The notes under the pieces: generated by a model
What the model was told of the DNA's origin: nothing
Database searches by the model: none
What the model saw: only the letters and a program-made list of their open reading frames with translations
Part shown: piece by piece, positions 14,552 to 22,187 of the stretch
Position numbering within the stretch: position 1 is the stretch's first letter
Layout of the letters: the number at the start of each line of letters is the position of its first letter
Position numbers and translations under genes: made by a program
Assembly: GCA_934574095.1 (NCBI GenBank)
Contig: CAKTMW010000027.1
Location: 1-22,187, forward strand
Direction of reading: 5' to 3'
From: an uncultured Oscillospiraceae bacterium
Lineage (GTDB): Bacteria; Bacillota; Clostridia; Oscillospirales; Oscillospiraceae
Length of the DNA: 22,187 nucleotides

Positions 14552-15946
14552 TTATTCTCCTTTTTCATCAGATTGTTGTTGGGAAAGGTATGTCTTGATG
14601 GCGGCCAGCTGGACCTCCAGAGAGGCGGGACCGCCCAGGGAGGTTCGTCGGGCCACGCAATTTTCCAGGGAAATGGCGGGGTAGACGTCGGCGTCGAATA
14701 CGTCGCTGTACTGCTTCAAGGTATCCAGGGGCAGGGCTTCCAGCACGGTATCATGATGGATGCACCAGGCCACCAGCTGGCCGGATATCTTATAGGCGGT
14801 ACGGAAGGGGAGCCCCTTCTTGGTGAGGTAGTCCGCCAGGTCGGTGGCGTTGATGAAGCCCTTCTGGGCCGCCTTGTACATGGTGTCTACGCAGGGCTTC
14901 ATGGTGGCGATCATGGGGGTGAAGACTTGCAGGCACATCTTCACGGTGTCCACCGCGTCGAAGACGGCCTCTTTGTCCTCCTGCATGTCCTTGTTGTAGG
15001 CCAGGGGCAGGCCCTTCAAGGTCGTCAGGAGAGCCATCAGGTCGCCGTATACACGGCCCGTCTTGCCGCGGCAGAGCTCCGCCATGTCCGGGTTCTTCTT
15101 CTGGGGCATGATGGAGGAGCCGGTGGTGAAGCTGTCGTCCAGCTCCACGAAGTGGAACTCCCAGCTGCTCCAGAGGATCAGTTCCTCGGAGAAGCGGCTT
15201 AGGTGCATCATCAGCACAGCGCAGGCGGAGAGAAACTCCAGGCAGAAGTCGCGGTCGGACACGCCGTCCAGGCTGTTAAGGGCCACCTGGGAGAAGCCCA
15301 GCTGCGCGGCCTCGTATTCCCGGTCAATGGGGAAGGTGGTGCCGGCCAGGGCGCAGCAGCCGATGGGGGACACGTCCATGCGCCTGGCGGCGTCGTCCAG
15401 GCGGCCGATGTCGCGCTGGAACATCATGGCGTAGGCCATGAGGTGGTGGCCGAAGGTGATGGGCTGGGCCCGCTGCAAATGGGTGTAGCCGGGCATGATG
15501 GCGGTCTGGTACTGCTCCGCCTTGTCGGTGACGGCAGCCAGCAGCTCCAGCACCAGTGCGCGGATGGCGGCCATCTCCTGCCGGAGATAGAGCCGCAGGT
15601 CCAGGGCCACCTGGTCGTTGCGGGAGCGGGCGGTGTGGAGCTTTTTGCCCACGTTGCCCAGGCGCTCGGTCAGCACCTGCTCCACGAACATGTGGATATC
15701 CTCGGCGGAGGGGTCGAATTCCAGTGTGCCTTCGTCCAGGTCGGCCATGATGCCGGCCAGGCCGAAGATCAGGGTCTGGGCCTCCTGCTCGGTGAGGATG
15801 CCGCTGTGGGCCAGCATGGCGGCGTGGGCCATGGAGCCGGTGATGTCCTGGCGGTACATGCGGCAGTCGAAATGCAGGGACGAGTTGAAGTCGTCCGCGA
15901 TCTGCGCCGTTTCCTTTTCGGCCCGGCCGGCCCAGAGTTTTGCCAT
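14552..15946 (-). CDS. argH: Argininosuccinate lyase
   Basis: A 464-residue cytoplasmic enzyme that splits argininosuccinate into arginine and fumarate, the last step of arginine synthesis. HTARSRND is at 104-111, GYTHLQRAQP at 153-162 (His156 is the expected catalytic residue) and the signature GSSIMPQKKNP at 276-286 with the catalytic Ser. Length is typical of the family, which acts as a tetramer. It lies 76 bases after argG, with GAAAGGAG before its ATG, and abuts the binding-protein gene. The gap to argG contains a perfect 15-bp hairpin. Confidence 0.96.
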   Translation of the reverse strand: MAKLWAGRAEKETAQIADDFNSSLHFDCRMYRQDITGSMAHAAMLAHSGILTEQEAQTLIFGLAGIMADLDEGTLEFDPSAEDIHMFVEQVLTERLGNVGKKLHTARSRNDQVALDLRLYLRQEMAAIRALVLELLAAVTDKAEQYQTAIMPGYTHLQRAQPITFGHHLMAYAMMFQRDIGRLDDAARRMDVSPIGCCALAGTTFPIDREYEAAQLGFSQVALNSLDGVSDRDFCLEFLSACAVLMMHLSRFSEELILWSSWEFHFVELDDSFTTGSSIMPQKKNPDMAELCRGKTGRVYGDLMALLTTLKGLPLAYNKDMQEDKEAVFDAVDTVKMCLQVFTPMIATMKPCVDTMYKAAQKGFINATDLADYLTKKGLPFRTAYKISGQLVAWCIHHDTVLEALPLDTLKQYSDVFDADVYPAISLENCVARRTSLGGPASLEVQLAAIKTYLSQQQSDEKGE

Positions 15947-15974
15947 GGTGGTGCTCCTTTCGGTGGGAATTTTT

Positions 15975-16006
15975 CATAATGAGGGCGGTTTACCGCCCTC
16001 ATTATG
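15975..16006 (-). other. Intercistronic argG-argH hairpin
   Basis: CATAATGAGGGCGGT (15975-15989) and its exact reverse complement (15992-16006) leave a two-base loop. On the minus strand it is followed by GAAAAATTCC rather than a T run, so it looks like an mRNA processing or stability element, not a strong terminator. Confidence 0.7.
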
Positions 16007-16022
16007 AAGGAAAATTCATTTC

Positions 16023-17243
<1,221 letters not shown>

Positions 17244-17257
17244 GGTGAGTTCCTCCT

Positions 17258-17271
17258 TGAATGTTTATGCA
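17258..17271. promoter_or_regulatory. Probable ARG box (ArgR/AhrC operator)
   Basis: TGAATGTTTATGCA matches the classic TGAAT-N4-ATTCA operator at nine of ten half-site positions. It lies about 10-20 bases downstream of the expected argG start of transcription, where a bound repressor would block elongation or initiation. Further related half sites (TGAATATGCATAA near 17398, TGTGAATATAC near 17415) lie upstream. Confidence 0.55.
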
Positions 17272-17284
17272 ACTTATGTGCATG

Positions 17285-17312
17285 ATTATACGCGATATCC
17301 AGAAAAAGTCAA
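17285..17312 (-). promoter_or_regulatory. Promoter of the arginine block
   Basis: On the minus strand TTGACT (17312-17307) and TATAAT (17290-17285) with a 16-base spacer; the leader is about 35 nt. Confidence 0.8.
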
Positions 17313-17468
17313 GAGGTAAAATGGGGGCAAATCGATATTTTATGCAAATGCACACAGGAAAAGCGGATAAAAAACCGGGAATTATGCAGTTTGATAGGTG
17401 AATATGCATAACGGATGTGAATATACGGAATGGGGTTTCCGGTTGTGAAAAAAACCGCGGCAAAGGGG

Positions 17469-17497
17469 TTGGCAAGGAGGGGGAGATGTGGTATACT
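17469..17497 (+). promoter_or_regulatory. Promoter of dinB
   Basis: TTGGCA (17469-17474) and TATACT (17492-17497) with a 17-base spacer, about 35 bases before the dinB ATG. Confidence 0.7.
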
Positions 17498-17500
17498 ATA

Positions 17501-17518
17501 CTCGAACAAACTGTCGAG
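17501..17518. promoter_or_regulatory. Palindrome at the dinB start site, possible LexA-type operator
   Basis: CTCGAACAAACTGTCGAG has the left half CGAAC of the Firmicutes LexA box (CGAAC-N4-GTTCG). The right half is only three of five. It also forms CTCGA/TCGAG arms. Its position over the expected start of transcription suits an SOS repressor. Confidence 0.3.
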
Positions 17519-17532
17519 AGGAGGGGCGGAGC

Positions 17533-18741
17533 ATGGGGGAGCGGGTGATCCTACACTGTGATCTGAACTGTTTTTTCGCGTCGGTGGAGCTTCTCAGCTA
17601 TCCGGCGCTGCGGGAGGTACCGGTGGCGGTGTGCGGGGATCCGGAGTCCCGCCACGGCATCATATTGGCCAAGAACGAGGCGGCCAAGCGGCTGGGGGTG
17701 AAGACGGCGGAGACCATCTGGCAGGCCAAGCAGAAGGCGCCGCACCTCATCACACTGCCGCCCCACCACGACCTCTATCGGAAGTACAGCCGGAAGGTCA
17801 ACGAGATTTATGGGCAATATACCGATCTGGTGGAGCCCTTCGGCATCGATGAGAGCTGGCTGGACATCACCGGCAGCATGCACCTGTTCGGCGGCGACGG
17901 CAGGGCCATTGCCGACCAGCTGCGCAAGCGGCTGCGAGAGGAGCTGGGACTGACCATTTCGGTGGGGGTCAGCTTCAACAAGATATTCGCCAAGCTGGGC
18001 AGCGACTATAAAAAGCCCGACGCCACCACCGTCATTGACCGGGATAACTGGCAGGACATTGTGTGGCCGCTGCCGGTGGGGGACCTGCTGGGGGTGGGGC
18101 GGTCGTCCCAGAAGCTGCTGCGGCAGTACGGGGTGGAGACCATCGGACAGCTGGCGGCTTTTCCCCGTGAGACGCTGGAGACGCTGATGGGCAAGCACGG
18201 GGCCCAGCTCCACGACTACGCCAACGCCCTGGAACACAGTCCCGTCCGGCCCCAGCATGAGCAGGAACCGGTGAAATCCGTGGGCAACGGCACCACGTTT
18301 CCCACCAATCTGACCAGGTGGGAGCAGGTGCGCTCCGGTCTGTCCCTGCTGGCGGACAGCGTGGCGGGGCGTCTGCGGCGGTACGGCATGTACTGCGGCG
18401 GCGTGGCGCTGACCATACGGTACGCGGACTTTCGGCAGTTCAGCCGCCAGACGCGGCTGGAGGGAAGTACCCATTTACAGAAGGACATCTACCGGGCGGC
18501 GCTGGAGCTGGCCCGGCAGGCGTGGCACGCGCCGGAGCCCATCCGGGCGCTGACCGTCACGGCGCTGTATCTGACGGAGGAACGGGACAGCTATCAGCAG
18601 CTGGACCTGCTGGCGGGAGACGCGGCGAAGCGGGACGAGAAGCAGGAGCGGCTGGAGCAGGCCATGGACGCCATCCGCGGCAAGTACGGCAAGGGGGCCG
18701 TCTCCTTTGGCAACACGGGAAAGGTCGGATGGGAGGAATAG
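17533..18741 (+). CDS. dinB: DNA polymerase IV (Y-family translesion polymerase)
   Basis: A 402-residue Y-family polymerase for low-fidelity bypass of damaged template. The catalytic palm shows LHCDLNCFFASVE at residues 7-19 with the first metal-binding Asp, and GIDESWLDITGS at about 104-115 with the DE pair. The helix-hairpin-helix thumb is GVGRSSQKLLRQYGVETIGQ. A QQLDLL motif near residue 354 matches the beta-clamp binding pattern; here it precedes the C-terminal end rather than forming it. ATG 17533 is chosen because GAGAGGAGG lies 8 bases upstream and the family begins with this stretch; an upstream in-frame ATG at 17488 overlaps the promoter. Divergent from argG and convergent with the TraX-like gene. 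SOS control is possible but only weakly supported. Confidence 0.95.
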   Translation: MGERVILHCDLNCFFASVELLSYPALREVPVAVCGDPESRHGIILAKNEAAKRLGVKTAETIWQAKQKAPHLITLPPHHDLYRKYSRKVNEIYGQYTDLVEPFGIDESWLDITGSMHLFGGDGRAIADQLRKRLREELGLTISVGVSFNKIFAKLGSDYKKPDATTVIDRDNWQDIVWPLPVGDLLGVGRSSQKLLRQYGVETIGQLAAFPRETLETLMGKHGAQLHDYANALEHSPVRPQHEQEPVKSVGNGTTFPTNLTRWEQVRSGLSLLADSVAGRLRRYGMYCGGVALTIRYADFRQFSRQTRLEGSTHLQKDIYRAALELARQAWHAPEPIRALTVTALYLTEERDSYQQLDLLAGDAAKRDEKQERLEQAMDAIRGKYGKGAVSFGNTGKVGWEE

Positions 18742-18747
18742 CAAAAG

Positions 18748-18790
18748 GAAAGAGAGCGGCGTATCCCGTTGGGATACGCCGCTCTCTTTC
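18748..18790. terminator. Bidirectional terminator between dinB and the TraX-like gene
   Basis: A perfect 20-bp stem (18748-18767 against 18771-18790) with the loop GTT. The stem ends in GAAAG/CTTTC, so both strands get a short T run. It lies between two convergent genes. Confidence 0.9.
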
Positions 18791-18804
18791 TCATAATGTA
18801 CAGA

Positions 18805-19554
18805 TCAGTGCAGCAATAGGCCGATGACCAGCAGATGCAGGGGATAGTAGAGGTAGAACAGCCACTTCATGAAGCGGTTCACCTGGGGGTTGGGGCCCCG
18901 CCGGCCGTTGTAGCGGCGGAGAATGGGAATGGACAGCACCACGCCCATTTGCAGCAGGCCGTAGGCCCGGTCGATGGCGAAGAAGTAGACCACCGCGTAG
19001 AGGGCCACATAGAAGATCAGCCAGAGGGACTGCTTTTTCAGGTCGCCCCGGTTGGCGCCGAAGGCCAGCACACACAGGGCGGCGATGCAGCTCCAGTCGC
19101 TGGGCAGGCTCACCAGGCAGATGAGAAGGATCAGCAGGGGCTTGGCCGCCTTGCCCAGCCGGGGATCGTTGGCCACCCGCAGCATCACGAGACCCCATGC
19201 CAGCGTCCACATGACGCTGGTCTGGTTCAGCACATTGCCGGACAGGAAGGGGACGAAGGAGCGCCAGTCCACGAACTCGGTGGAGGCGTAGAGATAGCAA
19301 AAATGGGAGACCAGGGCGAAGAGGAAGAGACGGGCGGTGTACTTGCGGACGTCACGGGTGTAGTGGTAGCCCTCGGCGATGAAGAAGCACATGATGGGGC
19401 AGGTGATGCGGCCTGCCAGGTGCATCAGCAGGGGCAGCAGCTCTTTGGGATAGCCGGGAAAGACTGCCCAGGCGATGTGGTCGATGGTCATGGCCGCGAT
19501 GGCGATGAGCTTGATGGCATTGGCGTCCAGGGTTTTTCTCTGTGTGCCGGACAT
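18805..19554 (-). CDS. TraX-like integral membrane protein
   Basis: A 249-residue polytopic membrane protein. The N-terminus LDANAIKLIAIAAMTIDHIA and the following IMCFFIAEGYHYTRDVRKY with RLFLFALVSHFCY are characteristic of the TraX family, named for the F-pilin N-acetylation protein. About eight hydrophobic segments are visible. In Firmicutes these proteins are chromosomal and not tied to conjugation; an acyl-transfer role is assumed, not shown. No other conjugation gene is in the window. It follows the decarboxylase-like gene by 35 bases with GGAGG eight bases before its ATG, so the two are probably one transcript. Confidence 0.85.
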   Translation of the reverse strand: MSGTQRKTLDANAIKLIAIAAMTIDHIAWAVFPGYPKELLPLLMHLAGRITCPIMCFFIAEGYHYTRDVRKYTARLFLFALVSHFCYLYASTEFVDWRSFVPFLSGNVLNQTSVMWTLAWGLVMLRVANDPRLGKAAKPLLILLICLVSLPSDWSCIAALCVLAFGANRGDLKKQSLWLIFYVALYAVVYFFAIDRAYGLLQMGVVLSIPILRRYNGRRGPNPQVNRFMKWLFYLYYPLHLLVIGLLLH

Positions 19555-19589
19555 ACTGGCGACCTCCGAAAAGTGAGAGTTTGCGGCAG

Positions 19590-20159
19590 TTACCGCTCAA
19601 ATTCCACCGTATAGGTACCCAGTACCTGCCGGCAGGGGATGCGGGCGGCGTTTTCCACGGTGAGGGGCTCCTGGGGGTAGACGTGCCGGACTTCGGTGGG
19701 GCAGGCGGGCAGAGTCTTGCCGATGCTGACGCCGTGGGCTCCCTCCGGCAGCAGCCAGCGGAATGTACAGTCGCAGAACTCCTTGTTGGCGGTGATCTGC
19801 TCCGGGGCGCGCAGCGTCTCGTCCGGGGTCAGGAAGAAGCAGCCGGCGTTGTCCTTCTCCGCCGGGCAGGAGCCGGCGACGCCTACGCCGGTGAAGCTGA
19901 TCTCCAGCAAATCGGTGCGGAAGGTGGTGGTTTTGCCGGACTGGGTGAAGGGGACGCCGGTCCGGAAGCCGATGTTCAGCCAGCCACGGAGGCCGTCCTT
20001 CTCGGCGGCGGTGTTGAACTCCACGTAGCCGGTGCGACCGTCCCGGACCTCCGCGTTGATGCGCAGCACGGGGCGCAGAGAGGTGAAGCCCTCCGGCAGC
20101 AGGGCGCGGAGACGGTCCTGCTCCACGCCGTAGGCCATGACGAATTGCTGAATATGCAT
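19590..20159 (-). CDS. Acetoacetate decarboxylase-like (ADC superfamily) protein
   Basis: A 189-residue soluble protein. The opening MHIQQFVMAYGVEQDRLRAL followed by LPEGFTSLRPVLRINAEV resembles the ADC-like/DUF2071 fold, in which a start like VxxERLRALLPEGF is usual. I cannot point to the active-site lysine of true acetoacetate decarboxylase, so I would not assign that reaction. The frame stays open to 20342, but ATG 20159 is chosen because AAAGGAGG lies just upstream and the promoter (20197-20225) falls inside the longer frame. First gene of a pair with the TraX-like gene. Confidence 0.65.
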   Translation of the reverse strand: MHIQQFVMAYGVEQDRLRALLPEGFTSLRPVLRINAEVRDGRTGYVEFNTAAEKDGLRGWLNIGFRTGVPFTQSGKTTTFRTDLLEISFTGVGVAGSCPAEKDNAGCFFLTPDETLRAPEQITANKEFCDCTFRWLLPEGAHGVSIGKTLPACPTEVRHVYPQEPLTVENAARIPCRQVLGTYTVEFER

Positions 20160-20196
20160 AGGGGTGCCTCCTTTGACGGTTTCGGGTATTTTCTCT

Positions 20197-20225
20197 ATTG
20201 TATCAGCTATGGCGGGGAGATGCAA
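20197..20225 (-). promoter_or_regulatory. Promoter of the ADC-like/TraX-like pair
   Basis: On the minus strand TTGCAT (20225-20220) and TACAAT (20202-20197) with a 17-base spacer. It is back to back with the DUF4317 promoter at 20251-20279. Confidence 0.7.
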
Positions 20226-20250
20226 GGAAAAGCGGGGACAAACGGCGGCC

Positions 20251-20279
20251 TTGACGGTGGGGGCGCGGCGCGGTACAAT
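20251..20279 (+). promoter_or_regulatory. Promoter of the DUF4317 gene
   Basis: TTGACG (20251-20256) and TACAAT (20274-20279) with a 17-base spacer; the leader is about 55 nt. Confidence 0.75.
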
Positions 20280-20340
20280 AGGGCGGTATGAAAAGGACTG
20301 GGGGGCGGGCTGTTCCCCGTGAGAGAAGAGAGGACGTGCC

Positions 20341-21501
20341 ATGAATCAGAAGGAACTTAACGAGATACGCCGGCGGTTCAAGCTGGATAAGAACGCCATC
20401 AGCAAAATTTACGGCTGCTATGTCAACAGCAACCGGGAGATCATCTCCTACATCGACGCCTCCATGGGGCTGATGTCCCAGGAGGAGCAGGAGATGTATC
20501 TGGGGCTGCTGAAGAAGGCGCTGTCCGGGGCGCTGGGGAGGAATCTCATCGATATCGAATTTTCCACCGCCCAGGCGGCGGACGGCGACGAGCACAGGCT
20601 ATTGCAGACCATCCGCCAGACGGGCTTGCAGGACCGGAACTCACGGGAGGAGCTGTGCCGCCGCATTATCGACGCCATGGACATGGGGGAGAGCAACTAT
20701 CTCATCCTGCTGGCGGCGGACACCTATGACGTGCCCTATAAGGGGCGGGACGACGAGACATTCGCCGACGGGTCCGACACGGTGTACAAATACTTCGTGT
20801 GCAGCATCTGTCCGGTGAAGGCCCCTACGCTGGAGCTGAAGTACAGCAATGAGGACAGCGGCTTCCACAGTGCGTCCACAGGGCACATCGCCCTGGCGCC
20901 GGAGCTGGGGTTCCTGTTCCCGGCCTTTGATGACCGCTCGGCCAACATCTACAACGCTCTCTTTTACAGCAAGAATGCGGCGGAGATCCACCGGGAGGTC
21001 ATCGACGCGGTGTTTCATATCGCGGAGCCGCCTATGTCCGCCGAGGAGCAGAAGAACGTATTCAGCACCGCGCTGGGGGATGCCTTGCAGAAGGATTGCA
21101 GCTACGACGTGGTGCAGTCGGTCCACGAGCAGCTGCGGGAGCGCATCGCGGAGCACAAGGAGAGCAAGGACCCGGAACCCCTGACGCTGTCCGTCCGGGA
21201 GGTGGGGGACATGCTGAGCAGCAGCGGCGTGGCCGCGGAAAAGGTGGAGGCCTTCCGGCAGGAGTGCCGCAGACAGTACGGCGAGGACGCGGAACTGAAC
21301 CCCAAGAACATCGTGGAGAGCGGCAAGTTTCAGGTCACTACGCCGGAGGTGAAGATCGCCGTGGCCCCGGAGTACAGCTGCATGATCGAGGCCCGCGTTA
21401 TCGACGGGCGGAAGTATATCCTCATCCCCGCCGACGAGGGCGTGGAGATCAACGGTATTGCCGTGAACATCCCCAATCCGCAGAAAACGGAGGAGGCGTA
21501 A
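20341..21501 (+). CDS. DUF4317 family protein
   Basis: A 386-residue soluble protein, mostly acidic, with no signal peptide or membrane segment. The opening MNQKELNEIRRRFKLDKNAI followed by SKIYGCYVNSNREIISYID is the hallmark of DUF4317, a family common in Clostridia with no known function. CSICPVK at about residue 156 is also conserved in the family as I recall it. The C-terminal third (SVREVGDMLSSSGVAAEKVE, then a beta-rich end) looks like a separate domain. The start has a weak AGAGGACG site seven bases upstream. It appears monocistronic: a new perfect promoter begins four bases after its stop, and no terminator lies between. Confidence 0.88.
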   Translation: MNQKELNEIRRRFKLDKNAISKIYGCYVNSNREIISYIDASMGLMSQEEQEMYLGLLKKALSGALGRNLIDIEFSTAQAADGDEHRLLQTIRQTGLQDRNSREELCRRIIDAMDMGESNYLILLAADTYDVPYKGRDDETFADGSDTVYKYFVCSICPVKAPTLELKYSNEDSGFHSASTGHIALAPELGFLFPAFDDRSANIYNALFYSKNAAEIHREVIDAVFHIAEPPMSAEEQKNVFSTALGDALQKDCSYDVVQSVHEQLRERIAEHKESKDPEPLTLSVREVGDMLSSSGVAAEKVEAFRQECRRQYGEDAELNPKNIVESGKFQVTTPEVKIAVAPEYSCMIEARVIDGRKYILIPADEGVEINGIAVNIPNPQKTEEA

Positions 21502-21504
21502 GCC

Positions 21505-21533
21505 TTGACAAACGGGCGGCGCGCGGCTATAAT
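21505..21533 (+). promoter_or_regulatory. Perfect consensus promoter of the small membrane protein
   Basis: TTGACA (21505-21510), 17-base spacer, TATAAT (21528-21533): exact sigma-A consensus in hexamers and spacing, starting four bases after the DUF4317 stop. Confidence 0.9.
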
Positions 21534-21554
21534 CCAAAGCGAAGAGGGGCTACG

Positions 21555-21618
21555 GTCCCGGAAGAGAAAAGCTGCCGGAGACGGCTTTTCTTAAGATGAA
21601 TGGTTAGCAACGACTAAC
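21555..21618 (+). promoter_or_regulatory. Leader with terminator-like hairpin, possible attenuator
   Basis: GCCG GAGA CGGC (21574-21585) with TTTTCTT directly after resembles an intrinsic terminator 35-55 nt into the transcript. GTCCCGG (21555-21561) can pair instead with CCGGAGAC (21575-21582), which would break that stem. A second hairpin GTTAG/CTAAC is at 21603-21618. About 50 bases then lead to the gene. Either an attenuator or a short independent RNA. Confidence 0.4.
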
Positions 21619-21670
21619 TGGAAAACGTTGACGCAGACCGGTGGATAGGAAAAAGGAGAGGTGAGCTGCA

Positions 21671-22162
21671 ATGGTAGGACAGACGATCTTGGAGGGACTG
21701 GGCCTGGGTGCGCTGCTGGTGTTGGTGTGTGCTTTTGGCATCCGCAGGGGCGCGGTGGGACTGGTGCACCTCTATCACCAGGAAGTGCAGGACCGGTGCG
21801 TGGCGCTGGGGATGACCACCTGTGAGAAAATCCGGCGCAGCAGCATACGCTTCAAGCTGTGCTGTGTGCCGGGGTATGTGGCCTATGTGCTGGTGTGCGT
21901 CTATGCGGTCAACGGGGCGCGGGGCTTTTGGCCGGGGTTCTGGCAGATGCTGGTGATCCTGTGGGTGATGAACGTGATCGACCGGCTGCTGGTGGACGAA
22001 TGGTGGGTGGGGCACACGGCAGCGTGGACCATCCCCGGCACGGAGGACCTGATGCCGTACATCACATCGCGGGACAAGCGGGTGAAGTGGCTGACCGGTA
22101 CGGTGGGGCTGGCGGCTGTCGCGGCGGTGCTGGCCGGGGTGATGGCGCTGCTCCTGCGGTAA
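21671..22162 (+). CDS. Small four-helix membrane protein, unknown function
   Basis: A 163-residue protein with hydrophobic segments at about 5-23, 62-80, 88-106 and 140-162. The loop between helices 1 and 2 is polar and positively charged (HLYHQEVQDRCVALGMTT, KIRRSS). The loop after helix 3 contains DEWWVGHTAAWTIPGTEDLM, rich in Trp and acidic residues, which looks conserved enough to be functional. I do not recognise the family. AAGGAGAGGTG lies upstream of the ATG. It has its own strong promoter and long leader and is followed after 20 bases by a possible ribosome binding site for a further gene. Confidence 0.75.
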   Translation: MVGQTILEGLGLGALLVLVCAFGIRRGAVGLVHLYHQEVQDRCVALGMTTCEKIRRSSIRFKLCCVPGYVAYVLVCVYAVNGARGFWPGFWQMLVILWVMNVIDRLLVDEWWVGHTAAWTIPGTEDLMPYITSRDKRVKWLTGTVGLAAVAAVLAGVMALLLR

Positions 22163-22170
22163 GCGTTTTA

Positions 22171-22187
22171 TAGAGGAAGGGACGTGC
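22171..22187 (+). promoter_or_regulatory. Possible ribosome binding site of the next gene
   Basis: AGAGGAAGGGACGTGC resembles the string just before the DUF4317 ATG (agaggacgtgcc). A start codon probably lies immediately past the window end, in the same transcript as the membrane protein. Confidence 0.3.

Noticed and set aside
18805..19554. Conjugative element suggested by the TraX-like gene
   Set aside because: No relaxase, coupling protein, type IV secretion or integrase gene is in the window, and TraX homologues are common on Clostridia chromosomes.
20160..20342. Longer N-terminus for the ADC-like protein
   Set aside because: The extension covers both divergent promoters, and the internal ATG has an ideal AAAGGAGG site.

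Overview
The window looks like a chromosomal segment of a gut-type Clostridia bacterium, most likely an Oscillospiraceae/Ruminococcaceae relative. This is inferred from the mix of a DUF4317 protein, a TraX-like protein, a monomeric [FeFe] hydrogenase, secreted proteins with dockerin, cohesin-like, Big_2 and InlB-type repeats, strong AGGAGG ribosome binding sites, and intergenic space full of GC-rich palindromic repeats. No species can be named from the sequence alone.

Layout. 1-430 is the end of a 105-bp tandem intergenic repeat. 556-3434 (+) is a two-gene operon for secreted proteins: a cohesin-like/dockerin protein, then a cohesin-like, Big_2, Cys/His-repeat protein with a C-terminal membrane anchor. 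3435-4172 is repeat-rich spacer. 4173-5711 (-) is an [FeFe] hydrogenase with its own promoter. 5812-7119 has no conventional gene. It holds a compact convergent locus that looks like a type I toxin-antitoxin module (27-residue ORF at 6080-6163 on -, opposing small RNA on +, shared bidirectional terminator, Shine-Dalgarno locked in a tetraloop hairpin), followed by several repeat families. 7287-11384 (+) is a 1365-residue repeat-rich surface protein whose tail is a close copy of the tail of the 1416-3434 protein.

11560-17243 (-) is an arginine block read argG, argH, solute-binding lipoprotein, permease, argF. It converts ornithine to arginine and carries most of a polar amino acid ABC importer, but no ATPase gene is present. 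A likely ARG box lies just downstream of the argG promoter. A 447-bp spacer of REP-like palindromes separates binding protein and permease. 17533-18741 (+) is DNA polymerase IV, divergent from argG and convergent with a (-) pair made of an acetoacetate-decarboxylase-like small protein and a TraX-like membrane protein. 20341-21501 (+) is a DUF4317 protein. 21671-22162 (+) is a small four-helix membrane protein preceded by a perfect consensus promoter and a leader holding a terminator-like hairpin.

The strongest candidate for an undescribed system is the 5900-6270 locus. The cohesin-like/dockerin pair is the second.
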